The position numbers and the translations under genes are program-made. A DNA stretch of 9,370 nucleotides from CAVALG01 sp963589585 (GTDB lineage Bacteria > Bacillota > Clostridia > Oscillospirales > Acutalibacteraceae), in assembly GCA_963589585.1 (NCBI GenBank), contig CAVALG010000078.1:1-9370 (forward strand), given 5' to 3'. Below the pieces are notes generated by a model. The model saw nothing but the letters and a program-made list of their open reading frames with translations. It had not been told where the DNA came from and searched no databases. Position 1 is the first letter of the stretch; every line of letters starts with the position of its first letter. This document shows, piece after piece, positions 1 through 6,485 of this stretch.

Positions 1-186
1 TGATATATTGATTTCGTTTGGGATTTTTACGCCCGGCAAAAGTTTTTTATGTTCGCGGCTTTCAAGCAAGTCGGTAACTTCTTTTTGGAATAGCGACCAT
101 AACGAAACCTCATTGCCTGCATCATACGCAGTTAAAGCCAGAGCTATGCCCCATCCCCCCGAGCCGAGAACAACAACTTTGCTCAT
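1..186 (-). CDS. gpsA: NAD(P)H-dependent glycerol-3-phosphate dehydrogenase, N-terminal part
   Basis: Partial gene: the first 62 codons are present and the rest lies beyond the left edge. GpsA reduces dihydroxyacetone phosphate to sn-glycerol-3-phosphate in the cytoplasm, the backbone for phospholipids. The N-terminus reads MSKVVVLGSGGWGIALAL, a beta strand followed by the GxGxxG dinucleotide-binding loop (GSGGWG, residues 8-13) typical of this family. A later KLLPGVKIP stretch (about residues 49-57) matches the usual KYLPGIxLP motif after the first helices. The ATG is preceded by GGTGAT, which pairs with the 16S rRNA 3' end. It follows plsY by 64 bp in the same direction. The order der-plsY-gpsA is common in Clostridia, and PlsY uses the product of GpsA, so shared transcription is likely. 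I see no separate promoter. Confidence 0.93.
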   Translation of the reverse strand, partial: MSKVVVLGSGGWGIALALTAYDAGNEVSLWSLFQKEVTDLLESREHKKLLPGVKIPNEINIS

Positions 187-250
187 AAAATCACCAATTC
201 CCTTTCACAAATTATAATCACATACGCCTAAAGCCAAATTTAAAAGTAAA

Positions 251-916
251 TTACTTTTTATCGCCGAGTTTGCGTTCTGTTCCCCTAAAAATTCTTTTGA
301 TATTTTCAGAATGTTTAATAATTACGCACAGGCACATAGCACCCATCAGCAGCAATGATATCCACGGTGTATAACCGTTTGAAACGCTGTAATACTTTTC
401 AAAAAGGTACAAAGCAAACGGAAGCGTTACAGCAGCGGCAACCGAGCCGACCGACACCATTTTTGTTATTATGGTAAAGGCAAGGAAGAAAGCCAACGCA
501 ACCAAAAACGCAAGCGGACATGCAGCAATACCTATGCCACCGACGGTGGCAACGCCCTTACCGCCCTTAAACTGAAAGAAAATCGGGAAAAGATGACCCA
601 GCATACAGAAAATGCCCAAAACAAGCGCGCCGTCAATTTTGCTGAAAATCGCGTTATTTGTAATTGAAAACAAGTAAGGGAAAACCACAAGTTTACCCAA
701 AAGTCCTGCCAAAACACCCTTTAAGCAATCAAAAACAAAGGTAAGTATACCCGGAAGAACGCCTGCGTTTCGCATAACATTCGTCATACCTGCGTTTCCG
801 CTGCCGAGTTCCCTAACATCTTTTTTAATAAACTTTTCGGAAATTATAACCGCAAAACTGATACTGCCCAGCAGGTAGGCCAGAATACAGGAAATAATTA
901 AAATAATAACAGCCAT
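251..916 (-). CDS. plsY: Acyl-phosphate:glycerol-3-phosphate acyltransferase PlsY
   Basis: Integral membrane enzyme of 221 aa that transfers an acyl chain from acyl-phosphate to the sn-1 position of glycerol-3-phosphate, giving lysophosphatidic acid, the first committed step of phospholipid synthesis. All three family signatures are visible: GSISFA near residues 17-22, GSGNAGMTNVMR at 38-49, and GHLFPIFFQFKGGKGVAT at 107-124, followed by the C-terminal HSENIKRIFRGTERK segment at 202-216. Hydrophobic stretches at about 1-24, 52-80, 95-115, 126-150, 153-172 and 183-200 fit the multi-pass topology of the family. The ATG starts 9 bp after the der stop codon; its RBS (AAGGTGAT) overlaps that TAA, so the two genes are probably translationally coupled. 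The C-terminus ends in GDKK, as does Der. Length is normal for the family. Confidence 0.96.
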   Translation of the reverse strand: MAVIILIISCILAYLLGSISFAVIISEKFIKKDVRELGSGNAGMTNVMRNAGVLPGILTFVFDCLKGVLAGLLGKLVVFPYLFSITNNAIFSKIDGALVLGIFCMLGHLFPIFFQFKGGKGVATVGGIGIAACPLAFLVALAFFLAFTIITKMVSVGSVAAAVTLPFALYLFEKYYSVSNGYTPWISLLLMGAMCLCVIIKHSENIKRIFRGTERKLGDKK

Positions 917-925
917 TACATCACC

Positions 926-2251
926 TTATTTTTTATCGCCGCATTCGCGAATAATGAACCTTACAGGAGTTCCCTCCAACCCGAAAACCGAGCGAATTTG
1001 GTTTTCAAGATATCTTTGATAAGAAAAATGAAATAAATCCGCATTGTTACAGAAGCAGACAAAAGTAGGAGGTCTTGTTGATGCCTGCGTAATATAAAAT
1101 ATTTTCAGGCGTTTGCCCTTATCTGTAGGCGGTTGAACTCTTGCTGTAGCCTCTGCCAGAATGTTATTAAGCATACCGGTAGAAATGCGCATATTGTTTT
1201 GCTCGTGGACAAACTTAATCAATTCAAAAAGTCGGTCAACACGGCTGCCCGTTTTAGCGGAAATAAAGACTATAGGAGCATATGGCATAAATGAAAAGTC
1301 ATTCATCAATTTTTTACGGTAAGCGTCCATAGTTTTGCCGTCCTTGGCAACTATATCCCACTTATTAACCGCGATAATAGCGGCTTTTCCGGCTTCCATT
1401 GCAAGTCCCGCAACCTTTGAATCCTGCTCTGTAAAGCCCTCAGTTCCGTCAATCATTATAACGCAAACATCGCTTCGGTCAATTGCCATTTTAGCGCGCA
1501 GGACGCTGTATTTTTCAATATTATCATCAACCTTGCTTTTTCTTCTTAAACCTGCAGTGTCGATAAAATTAAAGGTATCATCACCGATATTAACAACGGT
1601 GTCGATAGCGTCGCGCGTGGTGCCTGCAATATTTGAAACAATTGCGCGTTCTTCACCCGAAATATAATTTACAAGGCTTGATTTGCCTGCATTAGGTTTG
1701 CCGATAACCGCAACATTTATTACATCGTCATCATCACTGTCATTGTCAAACTCATTAAGATGCTCAAACACCGCATCAAGCAAATCGCCGGTTCCGTGGC
1801 CGTGAATACCCGATACGGGAATAGGATCGCCAAGTCCTAAATTATAAAACTCATATATATCAAGCGGCGCTTTGCCTACCCCGTCACACTTATTAACGCA
1901 CAGCACAACGGGTTTTCCGCTTTTTTGGAGCATTGCGGCAACCTCTGCGTCCGCTGCCGTGAGTCCGTCTTTAATATCGGTAACAAAAATTATTACATTA
2001 GCCGTATCGATTGCAAGGGAAGCCTGCGCACGCATTTTAGCAAGAATTATATCGTCGGTTTTCGGCTCAATACCGCCTGTATCAACCAGCATAAACTTTC
2101 GGTTTCCCCACTCGGCGTCGCCGTATATTCTGTCACGGGTTACACCCGGTGTATCGTCAACTATCGACAGCCGTTTTCCGATTATTTTATTAAATATTGT
2201 GGATTTACCGACATTAGGTCTGCCGACAACCGCAACTATGGGTTTTGCCAA
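926..2251 (-). CDS. der: Ribosome-associated GTPase Der (EngA), 50S assembly factor
   Basis: Der is an essential tandem GTPase that helps mature the 50S ribosomal subunit. The 441-aa protein has two complete G domains and a C-terminal KH-like domain (about 355-438). Domain 1 shows P-loop GRPNVGKS (10-17), TPGVTRD (34-40), DTGG (57-60) and NKCD (120-123). Domain 2 shows GKPNAGKS (184-191), AGTTRDA (209-215), DTAG (231-234) and NKWD (296-299). An acidic linker (DNDSDDDD) joins them. The start is TTG, 8 nt after AGGAGG. An ATG one base upstream of the TTG frame's GCC codon is out of frame, so TTG is the only start that fits the RBS and the homologous MAKPIVAVVGRPNVGKS beginning. A sigma-A promoter lies about 50 bp upstream, so der probably heads der-plsY-gpsA. 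Confidence 0.97.
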   Translation of the reverse strand: MAKPIVAVVGRPNVGKSTIFNKIIGKRLSIVDDTPGVTRDRIYGDAEWGNRKFMLVDTGGIEPKTDDIILAKMRAQASLAIDTANVIIFVTDIKDGLTAADAEVAAMLQKSGKPVVLCVNKCDGVGKAPLDIYEFYNLGLGDPIPVSGIHGHGTGDLLDAVFEHLNEFDNDSDDDDVINVAVIGKPNAGKSSLVNYISGEERAIVSNIAGTTRDAIDTVVNIGDDTFNFIDTAGLRRKSKVDDNIEKYSVLRAKMAIDRSDVCVIMIDGTEGFTEQDSKVAGLAMEAGKAAIIAVNKWDIVAKDGKTMDAYRKKLMNDFSFMPYAPIVFISAKTGSRVDRLFELIKFVHEQNNMRISTGMLNNILAEATARVQPPTDKGKRLKIFYITQASTRPPTFVCFCNNADLFHFSYQRYLENQIRSVFGLEGTPVRFIIRECGDKK

Positions 2252-2302
2252 GGCATTCCCCTCCTATACTAGCACTTAAAAATTACTTAATATCACAAAT
2301 AG

Positions 2303-2331
2303 ATTATGCCATTTTTTCGCCGTTTTGTCAA
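2303..2331 (-). promoter_or_regulatory. Sigma-A promoter for der-plsY-gpsA
   Basis: On the minus strand the -35 box is TTGACA (2326-2331), the spacer is 17 bp and the -10 box is CATAAT (2303-2308). This matches the housekeeping consensus at 11 of 12 positions. Transcription would start near 2296, giving a leader of about 45 nt before the TTG start of der. The rpmF terminator lies just upstream, which supports an independent transcription unit. Confidence 0.88.
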
Positions 2332-2354
2332 GCATTGCGCAAATACGATAGGTA

Positions 2355-2385
2355 TAAAAAATAGAGGAGGAAACTCCCCCTCTAT
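2355..2385 (-). terminator. Intrinsic terminator after rpmF
   Basis: Read on the minus strand, ATAGAGG (2385-2379) pairs with CCTCTAT (2367-2361), extended inward by GGGA/TTCC-type pairs including a G-U, with a very short loop, and is followed directly by TTTTTT. It sits about 20 bp after the rpmF stop codon and closes the yceD-rpmF unit before the der promoter. Confidence 0.88.
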
Positions 2386-2403
2386 CCCTGAAACTTATAA
2401 AAA

Positions 2404-2586
2404 TCAGTCTTCTACCTTTACAACCTCGCGGCCGTTGTAATATCCGCAAGCCGAGCACAATCTGTGCGGTCTTTTATATTCACCGCAGCGAGGGCATCTT
2501 ACGATAACCGGAGTTTCAAGTTTCCAAACGTTTGAACGCCTTTTATTTTTTCTTGCTTTTGAAGTTTTTCTCTTCGGTACTGCCAT
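2404..2586 (-). CDS. rpmF: 50S ribosomal protein bL32
   Basis: Structural protein of the large ribosomal subunit, 60 aa, the normal length. It begins MAVPKRKTSKARKNKRR, the conserved basic bL32 start, and carries a zinc-ribbon with CPRC (Cys31, Cys34) and CSAC (Cys44, Cys47). This is therefore the cysteine-containing, zinc-binding form rather than the zinc-independent paralogue some bacteria use under zinc starvation. The RBS AGGAGG lies 7 nt before the ATG. It follows the YceD gene by 27 bp, the classic yceD-rpmF pairing in bacteria, and ends in TGA shortly before an intrinsic terminator. Confidence 0.97.
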   Translation of the reverse strand: MAVPKRKTSKARKNKRRSNVWKLETPVIVRCPRCGEYKRPHRLCSACGYYNGREVVKVED

Positions 2587-2613
2587 TTTAAAGCCTCCTT
2601 TAGCGAAGTACTG

Positions 2614-3111
2614 CTATTTGTTCAATAACTGTGTTAAAATTTCAAGCCTCGGATCTATTTCGTGACCGCCGCAACCGCATTCGCCCTCATTAAGATTTTT
2701 GTAACAATGAGGACAAATACCTTTGCAATCATCCTTGCAAAGATGCTTAGTAGGCAATCCCAAAACCACTTCGGTAAAACAAAGTTCGCGCAAATCAATC
2801 TTATAATCATCTAACAGCAACATTTCATCATTTTCGCCATTATAGAGTTTATTGACTAAAACGCGTTTAATCGGGATTTCATACTGCTTCACGGTTAATG
2901 TGCCGCACCGATCACAGTCGGCGCTGTATTCGGCATAACACACAACATCCAAGGTGACTATACCTGCGCGATTAAACACCTTGCCTTTAACAACGACGGG
3001 CTTTTTGAGTGGATAGCCGCCGTACAACTCGGTATTGCTGAAATCAAACGCAGTTTCAACATTAAGACTTGCCCCATCGGTAACGAACAGGCGCCTTAAA
3101 TCCAGAACCAT
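2614..3111 (-). CDS. YceD family protein (DUF177), 23S rRNA accumulation protein family
   Basis: 165-aa cytoplasmic protein of the DUF177/YceD family. Family members are encoded next to rpmF across bacteria; in E. coli and plants the family is linked to 23S rRNA accumulation and large-subunit biogenesis, and I infer the same here. Visible marks are the CDRCG motif (66-70) and the C-terminal cluster LCKDDCKGICPHC (124-136) followed by NLNEGECGCG and DPRLEIL, which is the characteristic end of the family. Six of these cysteines (66, 69, 125, 129, 133, 136) could bind metal, though this is not shown. ATG start with GAGGTG 5 nt upstream; TAG stop. A consensus sigma-A promoter lies 29 bp upstream, so this gene leads a two-gene unit with rpmF. 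Confidence 0.93.
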   Translation of the reverse strand: MVLDLRRLFVTDGASLNVETAFDFSNTELYGGYPLKKPVVVKGKVFNRAGIVTLDVVCYAEYSADCDRCGTLTVKQYEIPIKRVLVNKLYNGENDEMLLLDDYKIDLRELCFTEVVLGLPTKHLCKDDCKGICPHCYKNLNEGECGCGGHEIDPRLEILTQLLNK

Positions 3112-3139
3112 AGCACCACCTCAAATTGTCATACACCTT

Positions 3140-3168
3140 ATTATAATAATTACTGCAGGCTTTGTCAA
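3140..3168 (-). promoter_or_regulatory. Sigma-A promoter for yceD-rpmF
   Basis: Perfect consensus on the minus strand: TTGACA (3163-3168), 17-bp spacer, TATAAT (3140-3145). The predicted start near 3133 gives a leader of about 22 nt. Such a strong promoter fits the demand for a ribosomal protein and separates these genes from the CtsR-controlled operon upstream. Confidence 0.93.
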
Positions 3169-3205
3169 GATTTATTTACAATTTTATTGGCTTTTTACCT
3201 TAATT

Positions 3206-3240
3206 CTTTTGATTTTTCAAATTATCGCAAAATTCAAAAG
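3206..3240 (-). terminator. Weak AT-rich inverted repeat after clpC, possible terminator
   Basis: CTTTTGA (minus strand 3240-3234) pairs with TCAAAAG (3212-3206), and after an A-A mismatch four more T-A pairs extend the stem around an 11-nt loop. It begins 3 bp after the clpC stop codon, the right place for a terminator. However, it is AT-rich and is followed by AATTAAGG rather than a T-tract, so termination here may be inefficient or the repeat may be incidental. Confidence 0.35.
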
Positions 3241-3243
3241 ATA

Positions 3244-5658
3244 TTATGCAGTTAAAAACTTAAAGCCGTTCTCGGCAGATTCAACATTTATCTTGTCACC
3301 CGTTTTTATTTCCGCATTGATAATTTCATCGCTAAGCGGTGCTTCAAGTTCTTTTACAATAGTTCTTCTTATATTTCTGGCACCTTTGCTGTCGGCACAA
3401 CTTAAGCGGGCAAGTTTTTTAACAGTATCACGCGAAAAGCCGATATCAATCCCCAAAAGATTAACCTTTGCTTTTAATTTATTAAGCATAAGTTCGGTTA
3501 TTGTTTCCATACTTTCGGCACCCAACGGATTAAAAACAATAATATCGTCAACGCGGTCAAGCAGCTCTTGCCTGTAACATTCGCCGAGTTTTTTTACTAC
3601 TGCTTTTTTACGCTCGCCCAAATTGTCTTTGCCTGAATTAAAGCCTGTTGCTACGGTATTGGTTCTTAAAAGTTCAGAACCGATATTAGATGTCATAATA
3701 ACAACGGTATTTCTGAAATTAACTGCGCGGCCGCTTGAATCCGTGAGTTTGCCTTCGTCAAGGATTTGAAGAAACAGATTACAGACCTCGCTGTCGGCTT
3801 TTTCTATTTCATCAAACAACACAATTGAATATGGGTGCTTTTTAACCGCTTCGGTCAGTTTCCCTCCGCTGCCGTAGCCGACATATCCGGGCGGCGAGCC
3901 GATAAGTTTTGAAATCGAATGCGGTTCAGAGAATTCCGACATATCAAATTTAATAAGAGATTTCCGACTGCCGAACATTATTTCCGCCAAACATCGGCAA
4001 AGTTCTGTTTTACCAACTCCAGGAGGACCTGTAAATATCATAGAGCCAAGCGGTTTATCCATATCGGCAAAGCCGCTGCCGGCTCTTCTTATTACTTCAG
4101 AAACCGCAGAAACCGCCTCATCCTGCCCAACAACCCGTTTAGAAAGTTCGGTTTTTATAATATTTAATTTCTCCGCTTTTGAAACGCTTAATTTTGCTAT
4201 CGGAATTGAGGTGATTTCAGAAACCGAAGCCGCTATATCATCATCGGTAACGCGCGGCATTTCGGTATGCAATCTTTTATTTTCTGAAATAGAATTTTCG
4301 GTATAGTATGAATAAGGTTGTTTTTCTGTGCCGCCGTATGCAGCAATGTTATAAGCAAATTTTTTCTGATGTGTATTTTCCGCTTTAGCCGTGCCTGCAC
4401 ATTTTCGCAAACAGTCATCTGCGCTGTAAAGCGAAATACGCGCAGCGGTTTCATCAACAAGGTCAATTGCTTTATCGGGCAGAAAGCGGTCTTGAATATA
4501 CCTATCGGCATATTTTGCGGCAGCAACGAGCGCCTCATCTTCAATAATAACATTGTGATGACTTTGATATTTATCAACTATACCGCGTAAAATCTCAACC
4601 GTTTCATCAACGCTCGGTTCTTCTATGCTTACCGGCTGAAAGCGTCTTTCAAGTGCGGCATCATTTTCTATATACTTTTTATATTCTTCGGTAGTTGTGG
4701 CGCCTATGAGGCGGAAATCGCCGCGAGCAAGTGACGGTTTTAAAATGTTTGCCGCATCTGTAGAGCCCTCGGCAGAACCTGCTCCAACAAGGTTATGCAG
4801 TTCGTCTATAAACAGCAGGACTTCATCATTGTTTTTTACCTCTTCAACAATATTTTTAATACGCTCCTCAAAATCGCCCCTGTATTTTGTGCCTGCAACA
4901 ACGCTTGTTAAGTCAAGCATCATAATTTTTTTGCCTAAAAGCGGCAACGGCGCAGTTCCGTTTGCGATTGAAACCGCAAGCCCTTCGACAACTGCAGTCT
5001 TTCCGACTCCGGGTTCACCCACAAGGCAGGGGTTGTTTTTATTTCTTCTGCAAAGAATTTGCATAACGCGTTTTATTTCTTTTTCACGGCCGATAACGCC
5101 GTCAAGTTTATTTAAAGCTGCCTCACGCGTTAAATCAACAGCATATTTATTAAGGAACAGTGTTTTGTTTTCGCGTTTAACAGATTTTTTGTGCTCCCTG
5201 CAACCATCTTCATCTGTCTGCGGTTGCAGTTCGCGAATCAGTTCGGTTTTAATAATTTGCGAATCGGCACCAAGTTTTTTTATATATTTAACCGCATAAT
5301 TATCAGACTCATTAATAAGGCTGTAAAGCAGCATATCGCTGGTTGCGGGTCTGTTTTCGCACGCGGCGGAAGAAAGAGCGTTTTCCACTACTTTTTTTGC
5401 ATGCGGTGTAAACTGTTCGGGGGTAAGTTCAACGGGGTTGCCGCGCCCTACGGTTTTAAGTAATTGCAATTCTACGCCGATTGCGGTTACACCGTTTTTG
5501 AGCAGAATTGTACAGGCATGCGAGTCTTTTGCAAGGCAAAGTCCTAATAATAAATGTTCGCTGCCTATATAACTGTGACCGAACTCCTGCGCGGAACTTA
5601 TTGCAAGGTTAAGAGCAAAATCGGCATTATTGCTGAAACCGTTAAAACTGTACTTCAT
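3244..5658 (-). CDS. clpC: ATP-dependent Clp protease ATP-binding subunit ClpC-like, without a recognisable UVR/M domain
   Basis: Hsp100/AAA+ unfoldase, 804 aa, expected to feed proteins to ClpP in the cytoplasm. An N-terminal Clp repeat domain spans about 1-140. D1 has Walker A GEPGVGKT (214-221), Walker B LLFIDE (281-286) and an arginine-finger segment ERRF (337-340). D2 has GPPGVGKT (544-551), LIGSPPGYVGYG (585-596), VLFDE (613-617), sensor-1 TSN (656-658) and sensor-2 GARNIRR (759-765). The ClpP-contact loop expected as I/L/VGF appears as TGF (671-673). Between D1 and D2 (about 411-470), where ClpC normally carries a coiled-coil UVR/M domain, there is a lysine/tyrosine/asparagine-rich stretch with no EFEKAAxLRD-type motif. 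It lies 40 bp after ctsR with RBS GGGAGG, and no mcsA or mcsB intervenes. ClpE and ClpA are alternatives, but it lacks ClpE's N-terminal zinc finger and the operon points to ClpC. Confidence 0.93.
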   Translation of the reverse strand: MKYSFNGFSNNADFALNLAISSAQEFGHSYIGSEHLLLGLCLAKDSHACTILLKNGVTAIGVELQLLKTVGRGNPVELTPEQFTPHAKKVVENALSSAACENRPATSDMLLYSLINESDNYAVKYIKKLGADSQIIKTELIRELQPQTDEDGCREHKKSVKRENKTLFLNKYAVDLTREAALNKLDGVIGREKEIKRVMQILCRRNKNNPCLVGEPGVGKTAVVEGLAVSIANGTAPLPLLGKKIMMLDLTSVVAGTKYRGDFEERIKNIVEEVKNNDEVLLFIDELHNLVGAGSAEGSTDAANILKPSLARGDFRLIGATTTEEYKKYIENDAALERRFQPVSIEEPSVDETVEILRGIVDKYQSHHNVIIEDEALVAAAKYADRYIQDRFLPDKAIDLVDETAARISLYSADDCLRKCAGTAKAENTHQKKFAYNIAAYGGTEKQPYSYYTENSISENKRLHTEMPRVTDDDIAASVSEITSIPIAKLSVSKAEKLNIIKTELSKRVVGQDEAVSAVSEVIRRAGSGFADMDKPLGSMIFTGPPGVGKTELCRCLAEIMFGSRKSLIKFDMSEFSEPHSISKLIGSPPGYVGYGSGGKLTEAVKKHPYSIVLFDEIEKADSEVCNLFLQILDEGKLTDSSGRAVNFRNTVVIMTSNIGSELLRTNTVATGFNSGKDNLGERKKAVVKKLGECYRQELLDRVDDIIVFNPLGAESMETITELMLNKLKAKVNLLGIDIGFSRDTVKKLARLSCADSKGARNIRRTIVKELEAPLSDEIINAEIKTGDKINVESAENGFKFLTA

Positions 5659-5698
5659 AACGAACCTCCCGATATTTTATGTACGGTATGAAATCAGC

Positions 5699-6157
5699 TC
5701 ACTTTAAAGATATGAGCGACAGATATGTCTGTTTGATTATCGACGCTCTGATTGTATCACGGTATTCCTCAGGAATTTGTCGCATTACGGCGTTTGAAAC
5801 CGCAGACTTTATGATTTTTGCCTGTTCTTCGGTAGCCGAGCCGTTATAAACGCAGTTTTGTAAAAGCATTACTGCACTTTTTTCGTCCAAACTTTTACCA
5901 ACTGTATTGACAATATGCATAAGACTGCTCATTTTTCCGGAATTTACTCGTGTAATTCTTATGTATCCCCCGTTTCCGCGCCGGCTGTTAATAATGTATC
6001 CGTGTTCGGGGGTAAAGCGGGTTGAAATTACATAATTAATTTGGCTCGGTACGCAGCCAAGATTTTTTGCAAACTCGTTTCTGTTAATTTCAGCAGTACG
6101 GTCAGACGAATTATCTATTTGTTTTTTAATTTCTCCTGCAATTTTATCACTAAGCAA
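5699..6157 (-). CDS. ctsR: Transcriptional repressor CtsR
   Basis: Class III heat-shock repressor, 152 aa, usual length. The winged-helix part contains CVPSQINYVISTRFTPEHGY (about 35-54) and the glycine-rich wing SRRGNGGYIRI (58-68), both near-diagnostic for CtsR. Arg60 aligns with Arg62 of the B. subtilis protein, the wing arginine targeted by McsB, although mcsB is not in this operon. The C-terminal dimerisation half ends with ASIIKQTYLSLISLK, like the ALxxLKLK end of homologues. The start is TTG with GGTGAT 3 nt upstream; no in-frame ATG precedes it, and the alignment to CtsR begins here. It leads clpC, 40 bp downstream. An operator-like tandem repeat overlaps its promoter, implying autoregulation. 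Stop TGA. Confidence 0.95.
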   Translation of the reverse strand: MLSDKIAGEIKKQIDNSSDRTAEINRNEFAKNLGCVPSQINYVISTRFTPEHGYIINSRRGNGGYIRITRVNSGKMSSLMHIVNTVGKSLDEKSAVMLLQNCVYNGSATEEQAKIIKSAVSNAVMRQIPEEYRDTIRASIIKQTYLSLISLK

Positions 6158-6174
6158 TGTATCACCGCCCGAAT

Positions 6175-6327
6175 TTATTTTACCACAAAGTCATTCAAAG
6201 TCAATTTTTTACCGTCTTTACCGTGTTGAGTAGAGATTTGCTGCTTTTCTGCAGCATTTCCTGCAAATTCGTGATTGCTTTTAAAACTGTTTACGCCTAT
6301 TTCGCGTTGTATATCATCGCGTATCAT
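6175..6327 (-). CDS. Possible small protein of 50 aa upstream of ctsR, unknown function
   Basis: An open frame of 50 codons begins MIRDDIQREIGVNSF and ends KKLTLNDFVVK. AGAGG lies 8 nt before the ATG. It ends in TAA 17 bp before the TTG of ctsR, on the same strand. The product is hydrophilic, with no signal peptide or membrane segment; the N-terminal half is charged and the LTLNDFVVK tail looks protein-like. It would fill most of an otherwise empty spacer and read straight into ctsR. Against it: it is short, I recognise no family, and its last codons coincide with the CtsR operator and the ctsR promoter (its stop codon overlaps the -10 box by one base). I see no convincing promoter of its own. 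It may be a real upstream small gene or a chance frame. Confidence 0.42.
   Translation of the reverse strand: MIRDDIQREIGVNSFKSNHEFAGNAAEKQQISTQHGKDGKKLTLNDFVVK
6177..6204 (-). promoter_or_regulatory. Sigma-A promoter of ctsR-clpC
   Basis: On the minus strand TTGACT (6199-6204), a 16-bp spacer and TAAAAT (6177-6182) lie just before ctsR. The expected start near 6170 leaves a leader of only about 13 nt that already contains the GGTGAT ribosome binding site. The -35 box is shared with the CtsR operator. Confidence 0.75.
6189..6205. promoter_or_regulatory. CtsR operator (tandem heptad repeat)
   Basis: The plus strand reads AGTCATT-CAA-AGTCAAT, two direct heptads at a 10-bp period. The known CtsR box is RGTCAAA-NAN-RGTCAAA; here 11 of 14 heptad positions and the central A of the spacer agree. 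The right heptad covers the -35 box of the ctsR promoter, so a bound repressor would block RNA polymerase. An 8-bp direct repeat CAAAGTCA (6186-6193, 6196-6203) is part of the same structure. Identification rests on the motif match plus position next to ctsR. Confidence 0.8.
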
Positions 6328-6485
6328 ACTTTCACCCTCTGCTAACAGTTTGGGTTGAAAGCAATAATTTTATTCAAACAAAGGAGGTCGTTGCCGCCTA
6401 ATTTATTAGGTTAATTTCCGCGCTGTTGTAACACTCTTTGGCAGACGGAATATTATGTTATTGTAAACGGAAAGGAGGAAAACGC
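6328..6485. other. Divergent spacer with small hairpins and a second Shine-Dalgarno-like site
   Basis: This spacer separates the minus-strand ctsR side from the plus-strand Cys-rich gene. It holds AAGGAGG at 6381-6387 followed by CCGCCT (6395-6400), which could pair with it with one mismatch. A small perfect stem CCTAA/TTAGG with a 4-nt loop lies at 6397-6410. A loose stem TTCCG (6416-6420)/CGGAA (6446-6450) follows. The best plus-strand promoter I can offer is TTGTAA (6426-6431) with TATTAT (6451-6456), but the 19-bp spacing is poor, so an alternative sigma factor may be used. No gene longer than a few codons follows the first AGGAGG. Confidence 0.4.

Noticed and set aside
1335..2279. Long open frames on the plus strand opposite der (110 to 135 codons).
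   Set aside because: They lie entirely antisense to a conserved GTPase gene with all motifs intact, have no good ribosome binding sites, and their composition follows the codon bias of der.
3035..3577. A 180-codon plus-strand frame spanning the yceD start, the spacer and the clpC end.
   Set aside because: It runs antisense through two certain genes and through a perfect minus-strand promoter; the product is a low-complexity hydrophobic shadow with no RBS.
4697..5299. A 200-codon plus-strand frame opposite clpC.
   Set aside because: Shadow of the well-conserved D1 and N-terminal linker coding region; serine/proline/phenylalanine-rich product typical of antisense frames.
6312..6328. Repeat of TATCAT around CGCG near the start of the 50-codon frame.
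   Set aside because: Only six bases per copy with no matching spacing to known operators; explained by chance in AT-rich DNA.
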